Positions 24,828-33,851 are shown, counted from the first letter of the stretch. The stretch is 64,000 nucleotides of DNA from Palsa-504 sp963744575 (GCA_963744575.1 CAVUUF010000023.1:1-64000), one strand, 5' to 3'. A program made the numbers and translations. The notes: a model not told the origin generated them from the letters alone.

Positions 24828-26279
24828 ATGATCATGAGCACTCCTGACCCGCGCGACCCGCTCGGGCTGGCAGCGGACGCCCCGCTGCTGGCCGCCTGGC
24901 TGGACTGGATGCGCCAGGCCGATGCCGGGCGGCTGACGCCGATGAGCACGCCAGGCCACAAGCAGCGCTATGACCTGGTGGGCACGGTGGTGGCGGGCGA
25001 CGCGCCACTCTACGGCGCGCTCGATGCCATCAAGCACGCCGACCGCCTGCGGGCCGACGCCGAGGGACGCGCGGCGGCGCTGTGGGGCGCCGACTGGTGC
25101 CGGTTCTCGGTGGCCGGATCGACCCACGGCAACCAGACGTTCTGCCTGGCCGTCGGCCAGCCCGGCCAGGAGGTGATCATCACCAGGACGCTGCACAGGT
25201 CACTGCTGCTCGGCCTGGTGCTGGCGGGCCTGCGGCCGGTGTGGGTGCGGCCGGAGATCGACCCGGGCTCCGGGCTGCCTGCCGCGGTCGCGGTGCAGAC
25301 CGTGCGGGACGCGCTGGTCGCGCACCCGGGCGCCTGCGCAGTGATTCTCGGCGACCCGTCCTATGTCGGCGCCACCGGCGACCTGGCCGGCCACGCCCGG
25401 GCCGCGCACGAGGCCGGCGTGCCGCTCATCGTGGACGCGGCCTGGGCCGCCTACCTCGGCTTCCACCCGGATCTTCCGGCCCACGCGATCGCCGCGGGCG
25501 CCGACGCCCTGGTGACCAGCGCGCACAAGACCCTGCCCGCCTACACCCAGGGTGCGCTGGTGCTGGCCCGGACCAAGCGGCTGGACGCGGCCCGGCTGGA
25601 GCGGGCGTTCGACGCCACCCACACCACCAGCCCGGCCGGCTCGATCATGGCAAGCACCGACGCCGCCCGGGCGCTGCTGGCCAGGGACGGGGAGCGGTTG
25701 TGCGGCAGGCTGCTGCGCGGGGTGGCCACGGCGCGTAAGCGGCTGCGCGAAGTGCCCGGCGCGGACGTACTGGACGGGCCCGGCGTGGACCCGGCCAAGC
25801 TGGTCGTGCTGCTGGCCGGGACCGGGGCGCACGGCGGCTTGGTGGAGGCCGACCTGATCGCCGCGGGCATGCCGGTGGAGATGGGCGACCGGGACACCGT
25901 GGTGCCCATCGTGACGATGGCTGACGACGAGGACCGGATCGCGGCGTTCACCGAGGAGCTGATCGCGGCGGTGGAACGGCACCGCGGCCGGCCGCGCCGC
26001 CCGGCCGCGACCGCCGCGTGGACGGTGCGGCCGCAGACGGTGCTGGCCCCGCGGGAGGCGTTCTTCGCGTCGAACGAGACCGTCCCGGCGGGCCTCGCCG
26101 TCGGCCGGATCAGCGCGGAACTGGTCGCGCCTTACCCGCCGGGCGTGCCGGTGCTGGCGCCGGGCGAGCTGATCACCGCCGAGGCGCAGGCGGCGCTGCG
26201 CGAGGCGGCCGCCGACGGAGGCCGGATCGCCTACGCGGCCGATCCCACCCTGGAGTCTTTCCAGGTCGTCGCCGACTGA
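24828..26279 (+). CDS. Orn/Lys/Arg decarboxylase-family PLP enzyme
   Basis: A 483-residue fold-type I PLP enzyme of the Orn/Lys/Arg decarboxylase family, short form (like Bacillus SpeA/YaaO), predicted to make a polyamine precursor. TPMSTPGHKQR is the N-terminal family motif; GSTHGNQ binds the cofactor phosphate, and LIVDAAWAAYLGFHPDLP holds Asp203, which contacts the pyridine nitrogen. The PLP lysine is K234 in TSAHKTLPAYTQGA. The usual DEAH/DEAW at the Asp site is DAAW here, losing the Glu. The C-terminal domain ends with APYPPGVPVLAPGE, a strong family mark. Start ATG 24828 (or 24834). It is monocistronic between two repeat-bearing intergenic regions. Whether arginine, lysine or ornithine is used cannot be told. 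Confidence 0.85.
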   Translation: MIMSTPDPRDPLGLAADAPLLAAWLDWMRQADAGRLTPMSTPGHKQRYDLVGTVVAGDAPLYGALDAIKHADRLRADAEGRAAALWGADWCRFSVAGSTHGNQTFCLAVGQPGQEVIITRTLHRSLLLGLVLAGLRPVWVRPEIDPGSGLPAAVAVQTVRDALVAHPGACAVILGDPSYVGATGDLAGHARAAHEAGVPLIVDAAWAAYLGFHPDLPAHAIAAGADALVTSAHKTLPAYTQGALVLARTKRLDAARLERAFDATHTTSPAGSIMASTDAARALLARDGERLCGRLLRGVATARKRLREVPGADVLDGPGVDPAKLVVLLAGTGAHGGLVEADLIAAGMPVEMGDRDTVVPIVTMADDEDRIAAFTEELIAAVERHRGRPRRPAATAAWTVRPQTVLAPREAFFASNETVPAGLAVGRISAELVAPYPPGVPVLAPGELITAEAQAALREAAADGGRIAYAADPTLESFQVVAD

Positions 26280-26410
26280 CGGCGCCGGACCGGCGGGTCG
26301 CGGGCCCGGCAGCGCCCGCCGCAGCCGGTCCGGGCGCCCCGTCCGCCTCACCCGCCCCGTCCGCCTCATCCCCGCGACCCCGGAAGCGGGCCGCGGCCCG
26401 CCCGGTTACT

Positions 26411-26433
26411 ACATCGATCTGGCAGCGATGCTG
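26411..26433. repeat. 23-bp word shared with 38237-38259
   Basis: This word matches 38237-38259 at 22 of 23 bases, the only change being C for G at the ninth position. It contains ATCGATCTGGC, a variant of the ATGGATGTGGC head seen at 24574 and 24658, but no matching right arm follows, so it looks like a half unit. It is intergenic, downstream of the decarboxylase. Confidence 0.6.
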
Positions 26434-26508
26434 CCCGGGAGACGCAGGTTATTAAGGCGCGGACTTGCTGGCGGCCCGGCTCGGCCCGCTCCCGCGCACG
26501 ATCGCGTC

Positions 26509-26635
26509 ATCGTGGACCAAAACCTGCGGAAAACGCAGGTGACGGTCCACGATAATCCGGGCTGTGAAAACAGGGACGGGTGATGCGCGCATCCTGTCCC
26601 CTGGGAACCCCGTGGGTTATCTTCCCGCGGGGCCC
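26509..26635. other. three consecutive stable hairpins between convergent genes
   Basis: Hairpin A (26509-26553) has a perfect outer 10-bp stem ATCGTGGACC/GGTCCACGAT, a symmetric internal loop and an inner 7-bp stem closed by GAAAA. Hairpin B (26573-26600) pairs GGGAC with GTCCC and then GATG with CATC. Hairpin C (26603-26635) pairs GGG-CCCCGTGGG with CCCGCGGGG-CCC around TTATCTT. The surrounding 500-bp stretch (26280-26776) shows no credible gene. It may be a bidirectional terminator or a structured RNA. Confidence 0.55.
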
Positions 26636-26776
26636 TGAGCAGCATCAATGGGGCATCCATGCTGTTCGGGCGGCCCTGCGGGCGTGTCCGGGCGGGCTGG
26701 AGGTGCGCGAGGGACGCGGGGACGCGGGGGCATCGATATCCGAGTCAGAGCCGGCCTCGCGGGCGTGGCCTGGGCG

Positions 26777-28647
26777 CTAGCGGCGCTCCGTGAGGTGGCG
26801 GCCGGCCAGGGCCGGTCCGCCTGCGCGGAGGACCTCGGCCCGGTCGCCTTCCCGGTCGCCTGACGCGCCCTCGGATGTCCCGAAGGCGTCAGCCTGGGCG
26901 CCGTGCTCCTCGTGCACGTACCTGCGGCCGCGCAGCAGCGAGGCCACCGCCGCGATCAGGCAGGCCGCGATCGCGAAGTCGAACGCGATGTCCAGGCCGT
27001 GCTGGAACGGCGCCGAGATCAGCGACGGGAAGAACGTGTGGCCGGTCAGGTAGGCGGCGTGGCCGGCCGGCAGCTTGCCGAGGGCGGACCCGAGCAGCAT
27101 CTGGATCGGGTTGTAGCCGAGCAGCGCGGCGAACATGATGGAGACCGGCGGCAGCGCGGCCAGCCGGGCCGCGTCGGCGGCCGGCACGCCCTGCGCCACC
27201 AGGCCGTGGCTGAGCGTCGCGGGCAGCGACGAGGCCAGGCCCAAGATGATCAGCGTGAAGAAGATGCCGATGGACAGGACCATGGCCGAGTTCTGGAACG
27301 TGGCGCTCATGCCCGCGCCCACGCCGCGTCGCTCCGGCGGCAGGCTGTTCATGATCCCGGCCCGGTTGGGCGACGCGAACAGGCCCATGCCGAGGCCGTT
27401 CAGCAGCAGGATCAGCGCGAACTCCCAGTAGGCGAAGTTCACCGGCAGCAGCTCGAGCAGCACGAACGAGACCGCGGCCACGACCATGCCGCCGGTGGCG
27501 AACGGGCGGGCGCCGAACCGGTCGGACAGCCAGCCGGAGGCCGGCCCGGCGACGAGGAAGCCGACGGTCAGCGGCAGCATGGCGATGCCGGCCACAGCGG
27601 GGTCTGCTCGAAGCTGTAGCCGTGGATCGGCAGGTAGATGCCCTGCAGCCAGATGATCAGGATGAACATCAGGCCGCCCCGGCCCAGGCCGGACAGCAGG
27701 CTGGCCAGGTTCCCGGCGGTGAACGGCCGGATCCGGAACAGCGCGAGCCGGAACATCGGCTCGGCCACCCGCGTCTCGATCACGCAGAACAGCGCGAGCA
27801 CGGCCGCGCCGCCGAAGACCAGCGTCAGCACCAGCGGGCTGGTCCAGCCCATGGTATGGCCGCCGTAGGGCTGGATGCCGTAGGTGATGCCGACCAGCAC
27901 CGCGATCAGCCCGGCGGCAAACGTGAGGTTGCCCCACCAGTCGAGCGAGGCGGGCCGCCGGATGCCGAGCTCGCGCAGTTTCAGGTAGGACCAGATCGTC
28001 CCCAGCACGCCGAACGGAACCGAGACCAGGAACACGTACCGCCAGCTGATCGGGCCGAGCACGCCGCCGAGCACCAGCCCGACGAACGAGCCGGCGATCC
28101 CGGCCACCTGATTGAGGCCGAGCGCAAGACCGCGCTCGTTGGCCGGGAACGCGTCGGTCAGGATCGCGCTGGAGTTGGCCATCAGCATCGCCCCGCCGAC
28201 GGCCTGCAGGATCCGCATCGAGATCAGCCACCAGGCCGCGGCGGTGCCGTGCATCCAGGTCACCGACAGCATGACCGAGAACGTCGCGAAGATCGCGAAG
28301 CCGAGGTTGAACATCCGGACCCGGCCGAACATGTCGCCGAGCCGCCCGAAGCTGACCACCAGCACGGCGGTCACCACCAGGTACCCCATCAGCAGCCATA
28401 GCAGCAAGGTGGTGTTTCCCGGCTGCAGCGGGTCGACGCCGATGCCGCGGAAGATGTCCGGCAGCGCGATGAGCATGATGGAGGAGTTGACCGTCGCCAT
28501 CAGCATGCCCAGCGTGGTGTTGGACAGCGCGATCCACTTGTACGCCGATCCCGCCCCGGGCGGACCGGCGGCCGCATGGCGCGAGCGGGCATGACGGTCG
28601 GCCGGGGCCGCGTGGGTGGCGCGAGGCTGATGTGAATCGGACTGCAC
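26777..28647 (-). pseudogene. MFS transporter (DHA2-like), one-base frameshift
   Basis: Two frames encode one MFS transporter of about 620 residues. The upstream frame (GTG 28647 to about 27590) has helix 1 TLGMLMATVNSSIMLIALPD, motif A SFGRLGDMFGRVRMFNLG and motif C QVAGIAGSFVGLVLGGVLG. The downstream frame continues with GIAMLPLTVGFLVAGPASGW and motif A2 GWLSDRFGARPFATGG, and runs to the stop at 26777. Restoring one G near 27591-27593 (CTGTGGCC to CTGTGGGCC) joins them as FEQTPLWAGIAMLP. It is either a recent frameshift or a homopolymer sequencing error. GTG 28647 has GGAGGA at good spacing. A palindromic operator lies about 80 bp upstream. Confidence 0.85.
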
Positions 28648-28726
28648 GAGGATTCCTCCGTAGCGAGAAGCCGGGGCGCGGCCCGGGCTCGCGGCCACGC
28701 TGCCGCCAGCCCAGGGCTTCCGAAAC

Positions 28727-28746
28727 TAGTTGCTTGTTAACAACTA
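28727..28746. promoter_or_regulatory. palindromic operator upstream of the MFS gene
   Basis: TAGTTG (28727) and CAACTA (28741) form perfect 6-bp arms around CTTGTTAA, in an AT-rich island within GC-rich DNA. The layout TTGnTTGTTAACAA resembles MarR-family operators. It lies 80 bp upstream of the GTG start, near where the promoter should be. The cognate regulator is not adjacent. Confidence 0.5.
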
Positions 28747-28840
28747 AATTTTATGCCACGGTGTTCCCCGGCGGCGGCAGAAGGTCCGCTAGGCCCTCGA
28801 CCAGGGGTATACGCCAGCTCCCGCGGACGGCTGCGGTCGC

Positions 28841-30448
28841 TCAGGCGGCCCGCTTCGTGTTCCTGGTCCGGCGGGGCGGCTGGTCGGTCTGGTGCGTGAA
28901 GCCGCCCCGGCCGCCTGCCGGACGCGCCGGACGCCGGGTGTTGCCGAAACGGCGCGCGTCCGGACCGGAATCCCGCGCGGCGGGCCGGCCGGGGTGCTGA
29001 GCCCGCGCGGCGGGGCGGCCGGGGTGCTGAGCCCGCGCGGCGGGGCGGCCGGGGTGCTGAGCCCGCGGGGCCACGGGTGCCGGGGGGACCGGCGTGCCCG
29101 ACGTGGCGAGCTCCCGGACCACCTGATGCCCGGTCGCCACCTCGTGCCGCTCCGCGGTCACGCCCGCCTCCTGATGCAGCCGCTGGAGCTCGCGGACCTG
29201 GCCGGGCTCGACCAGCGCGACCACCACGCCAGCGGCCCCGGCCCGGGCGGTGCGGCCGGAACGGTGCAGGTAGTCCTTGCGGTCGTTCGGCGGGTCGAAC
29301 TGCACCACCAGATCGACGTCGTCGACGTGGATGCCGCGAGCCGCCACGTCGGTGGCGACCAGGACCCGGGGATGCCCCGCGGCGAACCCGTCGAGGGCCC
29401 GCTGCCGCTGGTTCTGGTTCCGGTCGCCGTGGATGGCCGCAACCTCGACCCCGGACCTGGACAGCTGTTTCGCCAGCCGGTCCGCGCCGTGCCTGGTGCG
29501 GACGAAGAACAGCGTCCGTCCCGGACGGCCGGCGATCTCCGCCGCGACCGGCACCTTGTCCTGCGCGGTCAGGACCAGCATCCGGTGCTCGGCAGGCCCG
29601 GAGTCCATCGAGGACGTCACCGCGTGCAACGCCGGATCACTGGCGTAGGAGGTCACCAGCCGGCCGACCTCGCGGTCCAGGGTCGCGGAGAAGAACATGC
29701 GCTGGCCACCGGCTGGCGTCTCGTCGAGGATACGGCGGACCGCGGGCATGAAGCCCAGGTCGGCCAGGTGGTCCGCCTCGTCGAGCACGGTGACCTGGAT
29801 GTCGGTGAGCGTGCAGGCATGCCGGTCCAGCAGATCGATGAGCCGGCCCGGCGTGGCCACCACGACGTCGGCGTCGCGGACGCGGGTGATCTGCCTGCCG
29901 ATCGAGACGCCACCGTAGACGGTCGTGATGCCCACGCCCACGCCGCGGCCGAGCGGCGTCAGCACGTCGGCGACCTGCTGAGCCAGCTCGCGGGTCGGAA
30001 CGAGGATCAGGCCTCGGGGCCCCGCCCACCTCCCCATTCCCCCTTCACTGCGCCGCCGGTCCGCCGTGGCCGAGAGCCGGGTCAGCAACGGGAGGCCGAA
30101 GGCCAGCGTCTTGCCTGAACCGGTCTGGGCGCGGCCGAGCACGTCGCGGCCGGCCAGCGCGTCGGGCAGCGCCCGGGCCTGGATCGCGAACGGCTCGCGG
30201 ATGTCACGGGCGGCCAGCGCGCGGACGAGGCGGGGGTCCAGGCCGAGCTCGCCGAAGGTAGCCGCCGCTGGCTGCGGCGCCGCGGCGGCGGCGTCCAGGG
30301 CGAGATCGAGCGCGGAATGCGGCCCGGCCGGCCGCGACTGCGGCGCCCTGGGCGTCCGGGGGTGCCGGGCCGCCTGGCCGCGGCCGCGCGAAGCGGGACG
30401 ACCGCCGCGGCCGGCGGACGCACGCGGACGCCGGGAACTATGGGGCAT
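28841..30448 (-). CDS. DEAD-box RNA helicase
   Basis: A 535-residue DEAD-box helicase (RhlE/DeaD-like). The order of motifs is: Q motif FAIQARALPDAL, Walker A AQTGSGKT, motif Ia PTRELAQQ, GG, TPGR, DEAD (VLDEADHLADLGF), SAT (FFSAT), then motif IV TLFFVRTRHGADRLAKQL, V VLVATDVAARGIHVDDVDLV and VI HRSGRTARAG. The N-terminal 60 residues are a basic Arg/Gly/Pro tail and the C-terminal 80 residues an RNA-binding-like basic tail containing AQHPGRPAAR repeated three times. ATG 30448 is the first Met consistent with the family; the frame runs on upstream but overlaps the PfkB-like gene. A role in mRNA or rRNA remodelling is expected. Confidence 0.92.
   Translation of the reverse strand: MPHSSRRPRASAGRGGRPASRGRGQAARHPRTPRAPQSRPAGPHSALDLALDAAAAAPQPAAATFGELGLDPRLVRALAARDIREPFAIQARALPDALAGRDVLGRAQTGSGKTLAFGLPLLTRLSATADRRRSEGGMGRWAGPRGLILVPTRELAQQVADVLTPLGRGVGVGITTVYGGVSIGRQITRVRDADVVVATPGRLIDLLDRHACTLTDIQVTVLDEADHLADLGFMPAVRRILDETPAGGQRMFFSATLDREVGRLVTSYASDPALHAVTSSMDSGPAEHRMLVLTAQDKVPVAAEIAGRPGRTLFFVRTRHGADRLAKQLSRSGVEVAAIHGDRNQNQRQRALDGFAAGHPRVLVATDVAARGIHVDDVDLVVQFDPPNDRKDYLHRSGRTARAGAAGVVVALVEPGQVRELQRLHQEAGVTAERHEVATGHQVVRELATSGTPVPPAPVAPRAQHPGRPAARAQHPGRPAARAQHPGRPAARDSGPDARRFGNTRRPARPAGGRGGFTHQTDQPPRRTRNTKRAA
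28975..29067. repeat. 30-bp tandem repeat inside the helicase gene
   Basis: About three copies of a 30-bp unit containing GCGGCCGGGGTGCTGAGCCC encode the AQHPGRPAAR repeats of the helicase tail. The repeats are nearly identical at DNA level, so copy number may vary by slippage without shifting the frame. Confidence 0.75.
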
Positions 30449-30600
30449 GCGGGAACTCCATCGGTAGTTCGGTGGGTCGCATGCGCTCCAGACGCGAGCG
30501 GCGACGGCGAACGGCTGTCTCAGCCGGACGGCACACGGCGACCAGCGGGCTGCTCGCCCGCAGAGTGGCAGCGGAAATCGCCGCCGGTACTGCAAGGCTA

Positions 30601-31497
30601 TCAGCCGGGCGCGGTATTCCCTGTCCCGGCGACCTCGCGGCGGATGGCCTCCAGCTCCGCGGTCAGGTGCGCGCCGGTGACGCCGTAGTCGGCCGCGCAG
30701 CTGGCCGCGGCGCGCACCGCGTATCGCAGTGCGTCCCGCTCGGACCGCCCGCTGGTGCGCAGCGCGAGGAAGACGCCGGCCAGGGCCTCGCCGCCGCCGG
30801 TCGGATCGGCCACGTGCGGCTGGCCGGCCTCCGCCTCCTGCGGGTGGCCGTCCACCAGCAGGCGAGCCCCGGTGATCCCGCGCTTGACGACCAGCGGGGC
30901 CTTGGGCACCGCGAGCTGGGCGTCCCCGTACAGACCGTCGTACTCGGCCTGGGTCATGAAGATCAGGTCCACGCTGTCGCACACCTCACGCGAGGCGCAC
31001 GGATTGGTGGTCACGTAATGCCCGAACATGTCGGCCGATACCTGCGCGGCGCAGTCGCGCTTGTGTAGGAAGTCCAGCCATGTCAGCTGCTGCTCGGGCG
31101 GCGCGGTAGCCAGGTGGATATGGCGGGCGTCCAGGTAGCGCGGGGGGAAGATGACGGGCCGGACGGTGGCCGCGACGCCCAGTTCGGCGCTGAAGGAGCG
31201 GCTGCCGTCGCCGAACTCACGGATCCGGAGCTTCGGCGCAGGCCCCGGCAGCTCCGCGACGCCGGCCAGGTCGACCCGGAGCCGGCGCAGCGGGCCGAGG
31301 TCGAAGCCCTGTTCCACCTGGGCCACCAGGCCGGCCCGGGGCCCGATGAGCGCCGCGGCGCTGGCGGCCACCGCGTAGCCAGAACCTCCCACCGACGTCC
31401 AGCTGACGCTCCCGGCGTGCACGATCGACACGCCCACGTGTCCGACGACGACCAGGTCGACCCGGCCGTCCTCGCCACGAGCCTCGGTGTCTCGCAT
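30601..31497 (-). CDS. PfkB-family carbohydrate/nucleoside kinase-like protein
   Basis: A 298-residue ribokinase-fold protein. GHVGVSIVHAG and SVGGSGYAVAASAAALI form the N-terminal substrate motif (PfkB signature 1) and HVADPTGGGEALAGVFLALR the C-terminal signature 2. In active PfkB kinases this reads DTTGAGD, where the last Asp is the catalytic base and the GAG forms the anion hole; here it is GGGE, so catalysis may be altered or lost. The central region includes VDLIFMTQAEYDGLYG, where kinases usually have NxxE. ATG 31497 has GGGGAGA upstream. It is a single gene on the minus strand, downstream of the ureA remnant. The substrate is not predictable. Confidence 0.72.
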   Translation of the reverse strand: MRDTEARGEDGRVDLVVVGHVGVSIVHAGSVSWTSVGGSGYAVAASAAALIGPRAGLVAQVEQGFDLGPLRRLRVDLAGVAELPGPAPKLRIREFGDGSRSFSAELGVAATVRPVIFPPRYLDARHIHLATAPPEQQLTWLDFLHKRDCAAQVSADMFGHYVTTNPCASREVCDSVDLIFMTQAEYDGLYGDAQLAVPKAPLVVKRGITGARLLVDGHPQEAEAGQPHVADPTGGGEALAGVFLALRTSGRSERDALRYAVRAAASCAADYGVTGAHLTAELEAIRREVAGTGNTAPG

Positions 31498-31775
31498 TTC
31501 GCTCTCCCCGCACAGGCAGCCAGCGAACGCGCTCGAACAAATTCCATACCCGGAAATCCCGGGTAATTCTGATCGTGGAGCGATTGAATCAGAAAATTTA
31601 CTATAGCGTACGGCTTGCCCGCTTACCAGCACCAACTATTCCCGGAGAGTGAGAGCCGCGGCCGGGATCGAGAAGCCCGGATCTGCCGTAAACCGGTTCT
31701 TTGCGACAATTGCCGCAGCAGTTTCCTTAGCAACACGAGCCGCGGGCCCGGCGCAGAGGTCCTCGAGCTGGCGGG

Positions 31776-31958
31776 TCACCCGGGCGGCGTCAGCTCGGCC
31801 ATCATCCTCCCATCGCGGGCACCCTCGAGCACGAACGAGGTCAGGATGGCGGCCGCCTCGGGATGGTTCAGCTTCAGGCCACGGCCCCGGCGGCGCTCGG
31901 CCACGCCCGCGGCCAGCGTGATCAGCAGCCGTTCCCGCTCATGTTCGGTCAACCGCAT
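31776..31958 (-). pseudogene. ureA: truncated urease gamma subunit
   Basis: The first 55 residues, MRLTEHERERLLITLAAGVA onward through RGLKLNHPEAAAILTSFVLEG and ARDGRMMAEL, match the UreA N-terminal half. UreA is about 100 residues; here the frame ends at TGA 31776 after TPPG, and the C-terminal block (normally with a GV..M/I..V.VEATF pattern) is not found in any frame downstream. No ureB, ureC or accessory gene is present in the window. It is therefore an orphan remnant and cannot form an active urease. About 280 bp of unassigned sequence separate it from the PfkB-like gene. Confidence 0.7.
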
Positions 31959-32089
31959 GTGTGCACGATATGGCAGCGGCATTTCGCGTGGGTGAACTCC
32001 GCCGCTGAGGTGAAATACCCAGGGCAGATGCGCGGTTTCACCGATGGCGTCCGCAACCAGCGGACGGCACAATCAGTGAAGGAGCTGAC

Positions 32090-32551
32090 GTGTCAGACAC
32101 TTACCGCAAGGACCCCGAGGCGGTGGCCCAGCTGACCTCGGAGCAGTACCAGGTCACCCAGCAGTGCGGCACCGAGCCGGCGTTCCGCAACGAGTTCTGG
32201 AACAACCACGAGCCAGGCCTCTACGTCGACGTCGTGTCGGGCGAGCCGCTATTCGCCTCGGTCAACAAGTTCGACAGCGGTACCGGCTGGCCGAGCTTCA
32301 CGGTCCCGGTCGAGCCGGGCAACGTGGTCGAGCGCAAGGACCGCAGCTACGGCATGGTCCGTACCGAGGTCCGTTCGGCGCACGGCGACAGCCACCTCGG
32401 GCACGTGTTCCCCGACGGCCCGGCCGCGGCGGGCGGCCTGCGTTACTGCATCAACTCCGCGGCCCTGCGCTTCATCCCGGTCGATGACCTGGAGAGGGAA
32501 GGGTACGGCGACTACCGCAAGCTGTTCGAGGACACCAGGAGTGCGTCATGA
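32090..32551 (+). CDS. msrB: methionine-R-sulfoxide reductase
   Basis: A 153-residue MsrB that reduces protein-bound Met-R-sulfoxide using thioredoxin. KFDSGTGWPSFTVPV and SHLGHVFPDGPAAAGGLRYC are the family hallmarks; the catalytic Cys lies in RYCINSAALRF near residue 130. The two CxxC zinc motifs found in many MsrB proteins are absent (VDVVSG and SAHGDS stand in their places), so this is the zinc-free form. The GTG start at 32090 has AAGGAG at ideal spacing. It overlaps msrA by ATGA, so both stereospecific reductases come from one coupled transcript for oxidative protein repair. Confidence 0.95.
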   Translation: MSDTYRKDPEAVAQLTSEQYQVTQQCGTEPAFRNEFWNNHEPGLYVDVVSGEPLFASVNKFDSGTGWPSFTVPVEPGNVVERKDRSYGMVRTEVRSAHGDSHLGHVFPDGPAAAGGLRYCINSAALRFIPVDDLEREGYGDYRKLFEDTRSAS

Positions 32552-33063
32552 GCAACCAGACCGAGAAGGCCATCCTGGCCGGCGGCTGTTTCTGGGGGGT
32601 GCAGGACCTAGTCCGCAAGCTGCCGGGCGTGATCTCGACCCGGGTCGGCTACACCGGCGGCGACGTGCGGAACGCGACCTACCGGAATCACGGCACCCAC
32701 GCCGAGGCCCTGGAGATCATCTTCGACCCGGAGAAGCTTTCCTACCGCGACCTGCTGGAGTTCTTCTTCCAGATCCACGACCCGTCGACGAGGAACCGCC
32801 AGGGTAACGACATCGGGACCAGCTACCGCTCGGCGATCTTCTACACCAGCGACGAGCAGAAGCAGGTCGCCGAGGACACGATCGCCGACGTGGACGCCTC
32901 GGGCCTGTGGCCGGGCCAGGTGGTCACCGAGGTGACGCCCGCCGGGCCGTTCTGGGAGGCCGAGCCCGAGCACCAGGACTACCTGCAGCACTACCCCAAC
33001 GGCTACACCTGCCACTACGTCCGCGCGGGCTGGAAGCTGCCGCGCCGGGCGGCCGCTAGCTGA
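32548..33063 (+). CDS. msrA: methionine-S-sulfoxide reductase
   Basis: A 171-residue MsrA with catalytic GCFWG at residues 13-17 (Cys14). GYTGGDVRNATYRNHGTHAE and FFFQIHDPSTRNRQGNDIGT are the expected substrate-binding segments, and the end HQDYLQHYPNGYTCHY holds a further Cys that may act as the resolving residue. It starts at ATG 32548, overlapping the msrB stop as ATGA. The 3' end overlaps the convergent hydrolase gene by eight bases. No signal peptide is present, so repair is cytoplasmic. Confidence 0.95.
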   Translation: MSNQTEKAILAGGCFWGVQDLVRKLPGVISTRVGYTGGDVRNATYRNHGTHAEALEIIFDPEKLSYRDLLEFFFQIHDPSTRNRQGNDIGTSYRSAIFYTSDEQKQVAEDTIADVDASGLWPGQVVTEVTPAGPFWEAEPEHQDYLQHYPNGYTCHYVRAGWKLPRRAAAS

Positions 33064-33838
33064 AGAACTCTTCCAGTCGGCCCGCCAGCTCGGCGGGCGC
33101 CGAGTCGATGGCTTCGTGACCCTGGCCGTCCAGCACGGCCAGGGTCCGCTGCGGCAGCACCGCGGCCAGTTCGGTGGTGATGTCCTCCGCCCAGTGCGGG
33201 CTGGCCGAGCCGAGGATCAGCAGCACCGGGACCGCCGTGGCCAGCGTCGTCACGTCGAGTTCGGCCAGCGCCCGCGCTTCGCGGGGCATGGTGGCGGACA
33301 CGATCGGCAGCACGTCGTAGCCGCGTGGGGCGTTCCTCAGCTCGCTGACCTGTTCGGCGGTCAGGCCGATGATCTCGGTCAGGTAACTCAGCATCGCCGG
33401 TCCCGGCCTGCCGTCGGCGATCATGGCGTTCATCCGGTCCCGCCATTCCCGCGGGGCGGTCTGCGGGCCGGGCGGCTCGTACAAGGCGAGGCGCCGTACC
33501 GGCGCCCCGGCCGCCGCCGCGCCGAGCGCGCAGACCGCGCCGTAACTGTGGCCGAACACATCGACCGGCCCGGCCCCGGCCAGGCTGGCCGCGACGGCCG
33601 TCACGTCCTGGAATTCCCGGCCGAGCTGGTAGGGTGCGGTATCGCCGCTGGTGCCCCGGCCGCGCCGGTCCATCGCCGTCACCCGCCACCGGCCGGCCAG
33701 CGTGTCCCACAGCGGCTGCCAGCTCTCTATCTGGCCCATGCCGCCGTGAACCAGCAGCAGCGGCGGGCCGTCCCCGGCCGTCAGCAGGCCGATCGTGGTG
33801 CCGTCGAAGCTGGTGACCGAGTGCCGGCGACCGTCCAC
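33056..33838 (-). CDS. alpha/beta-fold hydrolase
   Basis: A 260-residue alpha/beta hydrolase. LLLVHGGMG supplies the oxyanion HGG, the nucleophile elbow is GHSYG (Ser98), and a late GQGHEAID carries the His; the Asp is probably in the GSASP-containing strand region near residue 208. The fold and length match small esterases and dienelactone- or haloperoxidase-like enzymes, but the substrate cannot be deduced. The start is GTG 33838. It lies 13 bp after the end of the Lhr helicase gene on the same strand and converges with msrA, overlapping it by eight bases. Confidence 0.82.
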   Translation of the reverse strand: MDGRRHSVTSFDGTTIGLLTAGDGPPLLLVHGGMGQIESWQPLWDTLAGRWRVTAMDRRGRGTSGDTAPYQLGREFQDVTAVAASLAGAGPVDVFGHSYGAVCALGAAAAGAPVRRLALYEPPGPQTAPREWRDRMNAMIADGRPGPAMLSYLTEIIGLTAEQVSELRNAPRGYDVLPIVSATMPREARALAELDVTTLATAVPVLLILGSASPHWAEDITTELAAVLPQRTLAVLDGQGHEAIDSAPAELAGRLEEFFS

Positions 33839-33851
33839 GTGGGCTACCTTC

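Noticed and set aside
28975..29067. Regular 30-bp repeats considered as a CRISPR array
   Set aside because: The units are directly adjacent with no spacers and encode a repeated peptide in the helicase tail.
30449..30982. N-terminal extension of the DEAD-box helicase frame
   Set aside because: Although open, this part overlaps the PfkB-like gene on the same strand in another frame and has no similarity to helicases.
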